Shown here piece after piece: positions 41,672-44,369 of a stretch of 44,369 nt of DNA. Within the stretch, counting starts at the first letter, position 1. The number at the start of each line of letters is the position of its first letter. The stretch comes from Rhodospirillales bacterium (GTDB lineage: Bacteria > Pseudomonadota > Alphaproteobacteria > Rhodospirillales > Magnetospirillaceae), in assembly GCA_014380005.1 (NCBI GenBank), contig JACMKT010000220.1, forward strand, positions 1 to 44,369, read 5' to 3'. The notes under the pieces were generated by a model. The model ran no database searches. It was given only the letters and a program-made list of their open reading frames with translations, and was not told the DNA's origin. The translations under genes and the position numbers were made by a program.

Positions 41672-43566
41672 CCGTAACTCTGACCAAGACCAATTTCACC
41701 GCCGGCGAGCTGAGCATGGACATGCTGGGCCGGGGCGATCTGACCGCCTATGCCAATGGCGCCATGAAGCTGCGCAACGTGTTCATCGCCCCGGTGGGCG
41801 GGGTGTCTCGCCGTGCCGGTTTGCGTCACGTGGACATGGCGCGGGGGCCGGGCCGGCTGATCGCCTTCGAATTCAACACCGAACAGACCTATTTGATGGT
41901 GCTGACGGATCTGCATGTGGACGTCTATGCCGACGGCGTCAAAGTGGCCGATTTCGCCGCGCCGTGGAGCCTGGAGCAGCTCAAGCAGATCGCCTGGACG
42001 CAAACCGCCGACACCTTGCTGGTGGTTCATCCCGAATTGCCGCCGCGCAAGATCACCCGCACCTCGCACAGCGCGTGGCAGATGGTGGATTGGGCGTTCT
42101 ATGAAAAGGACGGGGTGATCCAGCAGCCCTATCACAAATTCGCCGCCCCCGAAGTCACCATGCAGCCCTCGGCGACCTCGGGAACGGTGACGCTGACCGC
42201 CTCGGCAGATGTGTTCAAGGCCGAGCATGTGGGCACGCGGTTCCGGTTGCAGCAGAAAGAGGTCGTCATCACGGCTGTGGCCTCGCCCACCACGGCCACC
42301 GCCGAGGTCAAGCAGAGCCTGGTGGATACCTCCGCCAATCAGGATTGGGAGGAACCGGCGCTGTCCGCCTTGCGGGGCTGGCCGGTCTCGGTCTGCTTCC
42401 ATCAGGACCGCATGGTCATTGGCGGCACCCGCGATCTGCCCAACCGGCTGTGGATGTCCAAATCGTCGGATTTGTTCAACTTCGATCTGGGCGAAGGCCT
42501 GGATGACGAAGCCATCGAATTCGCCCTGCTGTCCGATCAGGTCAACGCCATCCGCGCGGTGTTTTCGGGCCGGCATCTGCAGGTGTTCACCTCGGGCACC
42601 GAATGGATGGTGTCGGGTGATCCGCTCACTCCGGGCAAGATCCAGCTGGTGCGCCAGACCCGTGTCGGCTCGCCGGTGGATCGGGTGGTGCCGCCCCGCG
42701 ACGTGGATGGCGCCACCCTTTATGTCTCGCGCAATGGCAAGGATCTGCGCGAGTTCCTGTTCGCCGATGTGGAGCAGGCCTATCAGTCCACCGACCTTGC
42801 CATGCTGGCAAAGCATCTGATGGTGGCTCCGGTGGACCAGGATTACGACGCCGCCCGCCGGCTGTTCCATGTGGTCATGGCCGACGGCACCTTGGGCACG
42901 GTCACGGTCTATCGGGCGGAGAAAGTCACGGCTTGGACCCTGCACAACACCATGGGCGCCTTCAAGGCGTTGGCGGTGGTGGAGGATCAGGTCTACGTCC
43001 TGGTGGAGCGCAACGGCCACACGCACATCGAACGCTTCGACGATGCCTTGGCGTTGGATGCCGCGCTGGAGGGCGACAGCGCCACGGCCAAGACGGTGTG
43101 GAGCGGTCTGGACCATCTGGAGGGGCAGCGCGTGCGCATTCTCGCCGATGGCGGGGCGTTGGAGGATGCCACCGTGTCCGGCGGCACCGTGACCTTGCGG
43201 GAGGCGGCCAAGCACGTGCAGATCGGTTTGGCCTATACCCACGAGATCGAGCCGTTACCGCCGGTGGTGCAGACCGCCGCCGGCGCCGCGCCGGGCACCA
43301 TCGTGCGTCTGGTGCGGGCGCATTTCCGCCTGCTCGATACCAAGGCGCTGCATTTGGACACGGGCCGGGGGCTGACGCCCATTCCCTTCCGCCGGTTCGG
43401 CCAGCAGCAGTTCGATGCGGCGCCGCCGCCTTTCTCCGGCGACGTGCAGATTCGGGCCATCGGCTGGAAACGCGACGCTTTCCAGCCGTTGTGGCGGGTG
43501 CGTCAGGACGTGCCGTTACCCTGCACCATCCTGGCCGTCTCCACCGAGATGAAAATCGCGGATTAA
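41668..43566 (+). CDS. Phage tail tubular protein B (T7 gp12-like nozzle)
   Basis: A 632-residue tail nozzle protein of podoviruses. Family-like segments: TKTNFTAGELSMDMLGRGDLTAYANGAMKLRNVFIAPVGGVSRRAGL at the start (seen over residues 5-52), LPPRKITR, WPVSVCFHQDRMVIGGTRDLPNRLWMSKS, then SDQVNAIRAVFSGRHLQVFTSGTEW. It is coupled to protein A by ATGA. The frame is open upstream to 40,939, but that part is antisense or out of context; ATG 41,668 is the family start. Confidence 0.92.
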   Translation: MTVTLTKTNFTAGELSMDMLGRGDLTAYANGAMKLRNVFIAPVGGVSRRAGLRHVDMARGPGRLIAFEFNTEQTYLMVLTDLHVDVYADGVKVADFAAPWSLEQLKQIAWTQTADTLLVVHPELPPRKITRTSHSAWQMVDWAFYEKDGVIQQPYHKFAAPEVTMQPSATSGTVTLTASADVFKAEHVGTRFRLQQKEVVITAVASPTTATAEVKQSLVDTSANQDWEEPALSALRGWPVSVCFHQDRMVIGGTRDLPNRLWMSKSSDLFNFDLGEGLDDEAIEFALLSDQVNAIRAVFSGRHLQVFTSGTEWMVSGDPLTPGKIQLVRQTRVGSPVDRVVPPRDVDGATLYVSRNGKDLREFLFADVEQAYQSTDLAMLAKHLMVAPVDQDYDAARRLFHVVMADGTLGTVTVYRAEKVTAWTLHNTMGAFKALAVVEDQVYVLVERNGHTHIERFDDALALDAALEGDSATAKTVWSGLDHLEGQRVRILADGGALEDATVSGGTVTLREAAKHVQIGLAYTHEIEPLPPVVQTAAGAAPGTIVRLVRAHFRLLDTKALHLDTGRGLTPIPFRRFGQQQFDAAPPPFSGDVQIRAIGWKRDAFQPLWRVRQDVPLPCTILAVSTEMKIAD

Positions 43567-43581
43567 AGCGAGGAACAAAAG

Positions 43582-44369
43582 ATGATCGAGCATATCCAGA
43601 TCAACGATGTGGCGCCGCGCATCCATTACGATGCCGATGGCGTGCAATCGGCCTTCACCTATCCCTTCGCCATCTTCAAGGCTTCCGATCTGGAGGTCTG
43701 GCTGGGCGAAAGCCGGCAGAATTCCGGCTTCACCGTTTCCGGCGCCGGTATCTCTTCGGGCGGCACCGTTCTGTTCGCAGCGCCGCCGCCCGCTGCGACG
43801 CGGGTGACTCTGCATCGCCGCCTGACGCTGGAGCGTGTCAGCGATTATCAGGCCGACGGCATCATCCGCGCCAAAACCCTGAATGACGAGCTGGACTATC
43901 AGGTCGCTGCCCTGCAGCAGGTGGCAGAGGATGTGGGGCGTGCGCTCAAGCAATCGCCCATTTCGGGCTCGGTGGTGGAGCTGACCTTGCCTGAACCGGT
44001 GGCCGGGCGGGGGTTGAAATGGAACCCATCCGGTTCGGCTCTGGTCAACAGCGACCACGATCCCGATACCCTGGGCAATGTGTTCCAGGCGCTGGCTGAT
44101 GCTCAGGCGGCGGCTCAGGCGGCAGGTACGGCACGCGACCAGACCCTTGCTGCGGCGGGATCGGTCAAGGTGTCGGCCAATGATTCCGTTCAAGGCCCGC
44201 TTGTCACCAAGTTGATGGCTGGTTCCGGCATCACCGTGACCGAATCGGGCGATGGTGCCGACGAGCGGTTGGTTATCGCCTCGACCGTTGTGGTGCCGCA
44301 ATCGGTCACCGACCGACTGACTTTCCTGGAACGCAATCTGGCTTTGACGGTGTTGCGCGATCAGATCGA
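43582..44369 (+). CDS. Phage tail fibre protein, N-terminal part (runs off window)
   Basis: The frame from ATG 43,582 is open to the window edge (262 codons). The first 110 residues match the T7 gp17-type N-terminal domain that attaches fibres to the tail: PRIHYDADGVQSAFTYPFAIF, SDLEVWLG, GTVLFAAPPPAATRVTLHRRL and the AKTLNDELDYQVAALQQ helix. A helical, Ala/Gln-rich shaft begins after about 165. GAGGAACAAAAG precedes the ATG. In T7 order, internal core and terminase genes would be nearby, beyond the right edge. Confidence 0.88.
   Translation, partial: MIEHIQINDVAPRIHYDADGVQSAFTYPFAIFKASDLEVWLGESRQNSGFTVSGAGISSGGTVLFAAPPPAATRVTLHRRLTLERVSDYQADGIIRAKTLNDELDYQVAALQQVAEDVGRALKQSPISGSVVELTLPEPVAGRGLKWNPSGSALVNSDHDPDTLGNVFQALADAQAAAQAAGTARDQTLAAAGSVKVSANDSVQGPLVTKLMAGSGITVTESGDGADERLVIASTVVVPQSVTDRLTFLERNLALTVLRDQI

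Noticed and set aside
1-44369. tRNA, rRNA or known riboswitch
   Set aside because: I looked for cloverleaf-like segments and conserved riboswitch cores in the intergenic regions and saw none; a covariance-model search would be decisive.

Overview
The window reads as a high-GC alphaproteobacterial chromosome. The gene content (single-domain QueF with QueG, heptose-LPS genes, an S24/HTH regulator of a type common in Rhodospirillales, RTX adhesin, strong C/G third-position bias) is most like a Magnetospirillum-type Rhodospirillaceae. That placement is from recollection of protein families, not from a search.

Region 1 (1-30,000) is mostly core chromosome. It holds the 3' part of trpS; convergent tldD; a DUF3422 membrane protein; a decayed HepT-like toxin remnant; a hypothetical protein; an XRE regulator; the queF-queG pair of the queuosine pathway; hldE for ADP-heptose; a YiiX-like papain-fold protein; a PPP-type phosphatase; two tandem degenerate GGDEF/EAL-like proteins; and prs. 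A tightly packed minus-strand operon follows: hldD > lgt > a MidA-like methyltransferase > pgeF > a 27-residue membrane micro-protein > a lipoprotein, with several start/stop overlaps. A 0.9 kb gene-poor stretch (19,230-20,149) then carries a 12-bp tandem array, strong hairpins, a possible 37-residue gene and three palindromes. After it come ubiK, a ybjN-like gene, proC, a patatin phospholipase, uvrB and a 1455-residue cadherin-like/RTX protein whose ribosome binding site can pair with the upstream terminator arm.

Region 2 (29,960-33,840) has a Ser/Thr kinase followed by a paralogue that has lost the catalytic Asp (predicted pseudokinase). An IS630-type element sits exactly in the shared stop-codon palindrome between the pseudokinase gene and a convergent hypothetical gene. 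Beyond it is an S24-type repressor.

Region 3 (33,960-44,369) is the left part of a podovirus-like (T7/BPP-1-style) virion gene cluster on the plus strand: two small leader genes, portal, Bbp19-like protein, scaffold, major capsid, a small virion-type protein, tail tubular proteins A and B, and the N-terminus of a tail fibre that runs off the window. It is interrupted by two apparent cargo insertions. One is a minus-strand chemoreceptor-tip-like coiled-coil gene between scaffold and capsid. The other is a lower-GC cassette (about 39,850-40,975) with its own promoter and several terminators, encoding two unrecognised proteins. No integrase, terminase or replication gene is visible. In T7-like order the terminase would lie to the right of the window.
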